A stretch of 6,837 bases of DNA from JABCPO02 sp963513115 (GTDB lineage Bacteria; Bacillota; Clostridia; TANB77; CAG-508), in NCBI GenBank assembly GCA_963513115.1, contig CAUPPN010000056.1, positions 1-6,837 on the forward strand, in the 5' to 3' direction. Positions 6,644 to 6,837 of this stretch are shown piece after piece. Every line of letters starts with the position of its first letter. Position 1 is the first letter of the stretch. The position numbers were made by a program, and so were the translations under genes. The notes beneath the pieces are model-generated. The model made no database searches. It worked only from the letters and a program-made list of their open reading frames with translations, and was not told the DNA's origin.

Positions 6644-6684
6644 ATTTTTATTTATATTTTTTCCTATTTTTATTTATATTTTTT
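6644..6684. repeat. AT-rich 19-base direct repeat, two copies
   Basis: ATTTTTATTTATATTTTTT occurs at 6644-6662 and again, identical, at 6666-6684, a period of 22 bases with three bases between copies. It lies after the stop codon of the partial gene and before its terminator. It is made almost only of T and A, so slippage in low-complexity DNA is the simplest origin. Confidence 0.6.
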
Positions 6685-6690
6685 AAATTA

Positions 6691-6837
6691 TTATTTTGCA
6701 AATATCATAATTATTTTTTCAAAAGAAAATATAATTAAACTAACTATTAAAGTATATACTATTAAAAATTTACTATTTATTTTTCCACTATCATTTGCTA
6801 TTTTTTCTAAATTTTTTAGTTTTATTTTTTGTTTGCA
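6691..6837 (-). CDS. C-terminal end of a small membrane protein, partial
   Basis: An open frame enters from the right edge and gives 48 residues ending FEKIIMIFAK and a TAA stop (6691-6693); its start lies beyond base 6837. A Lys-rich, polar stretch (KLKNLEKIANDSGKINS) is followed by a hydrophobic segment (FLIVYTLIVSLIIFS) long enough for a membrane helix near the C-terminus. No family can be assigned. Support for a real gene comes from the open frame to the edge, the same strand as its neighbour, amino-acid make-up like the adjacent membrane protein, and a hairpin terminator placed correctly after the stop. In such AT-rich DNA a chance frame of this length is possible. Confidence 0.5.
   Translation of the reverse strand, partial: CKQKIKLKNLEKIANDSGKINSKFLIVYTLIVSLIIFSFEKIIMIFAK

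Noticed and set aside
6644..6684. A CRISPR-like or iteron-like array.
   Set aside because: Only two copies, a three-base gap and almost pure A/T composition; no spacers or cas or replication genes nearby.
6514..6738. Plus-strand frame of 74 codons over the right-hand spacer.
   Set aside because: Its product is almost only Phe, Tyr, Leu and Ile from AT-rich DNA, and it runs through a terminator hairpin and the end of another gene.

Overview
The window is very AT-rich and carries a complete bacterial str-type operon (rpsL-rpsG-fusA-tuf) on the minus strand. It looks like a low-GC Bacillota (Firmicutes), most likely a Clostridia-type lineage. The S12 protein has the extra N-terminal segment usual in Gram-positive bacteria, EF-G and EF-Tu read as clostridial-type sequences, Shine-Dalgarno sequences are strong (AAAGGAG, AAAGGAGGG), and codons strongly favour A/T at the third position. 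Tryptophan is encoded by TGG and there are no in-frame TGA codons, so the standard bacterial code applies. I cannot name the species.

Right to left on the minus strand, a good sigma-A-type promoter (4252-4280) drives rpsL (S12), rpsG (S7), fusA (EF-G) and tuf (EF-Tu; the last quarter lies beyond base 1). Two regulatory layers are visible inside the operon. The 140-base rpsL-rpsG spacer holds three inverted repeats, two of them mutually exclusive. A second promoter-like sequence lies just ahead of tuf. Together the operon supplies two small-subunit proteins and the two main GTPases of translation elongation.

Divergent from the operon, on the plus strand, is a membrane-associated polysaccharide deacetylase-family protein (4435-5241). 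It converges on a short decayed relic of fhs (formate-tetrahydrofolate ligase) on the minus strand (5340-5650). A hairpin at 5315-5341 can terminate transcription from both sides. Only about the last 85-95 residues of Fhs can be read, in four pieces in shifted frames, so it is a pseudogene fragment.

Farther right, still on the minus strand, is an unrecognised Lys/Asn-rich single-pass membrane protein (5663-6559). A hairpin terminator (6609-6632), an AT-rich 19-base direct repeat (6644-6684) and the C-terminal end of another small membrane protein (6691-6837) complete the window. I see no tRNA, rRNA, CRISPR array, insertion sequence or defence system. The most notable items are the fhs relic, the structured S12-S7 spacer and the unknown membrane protein.
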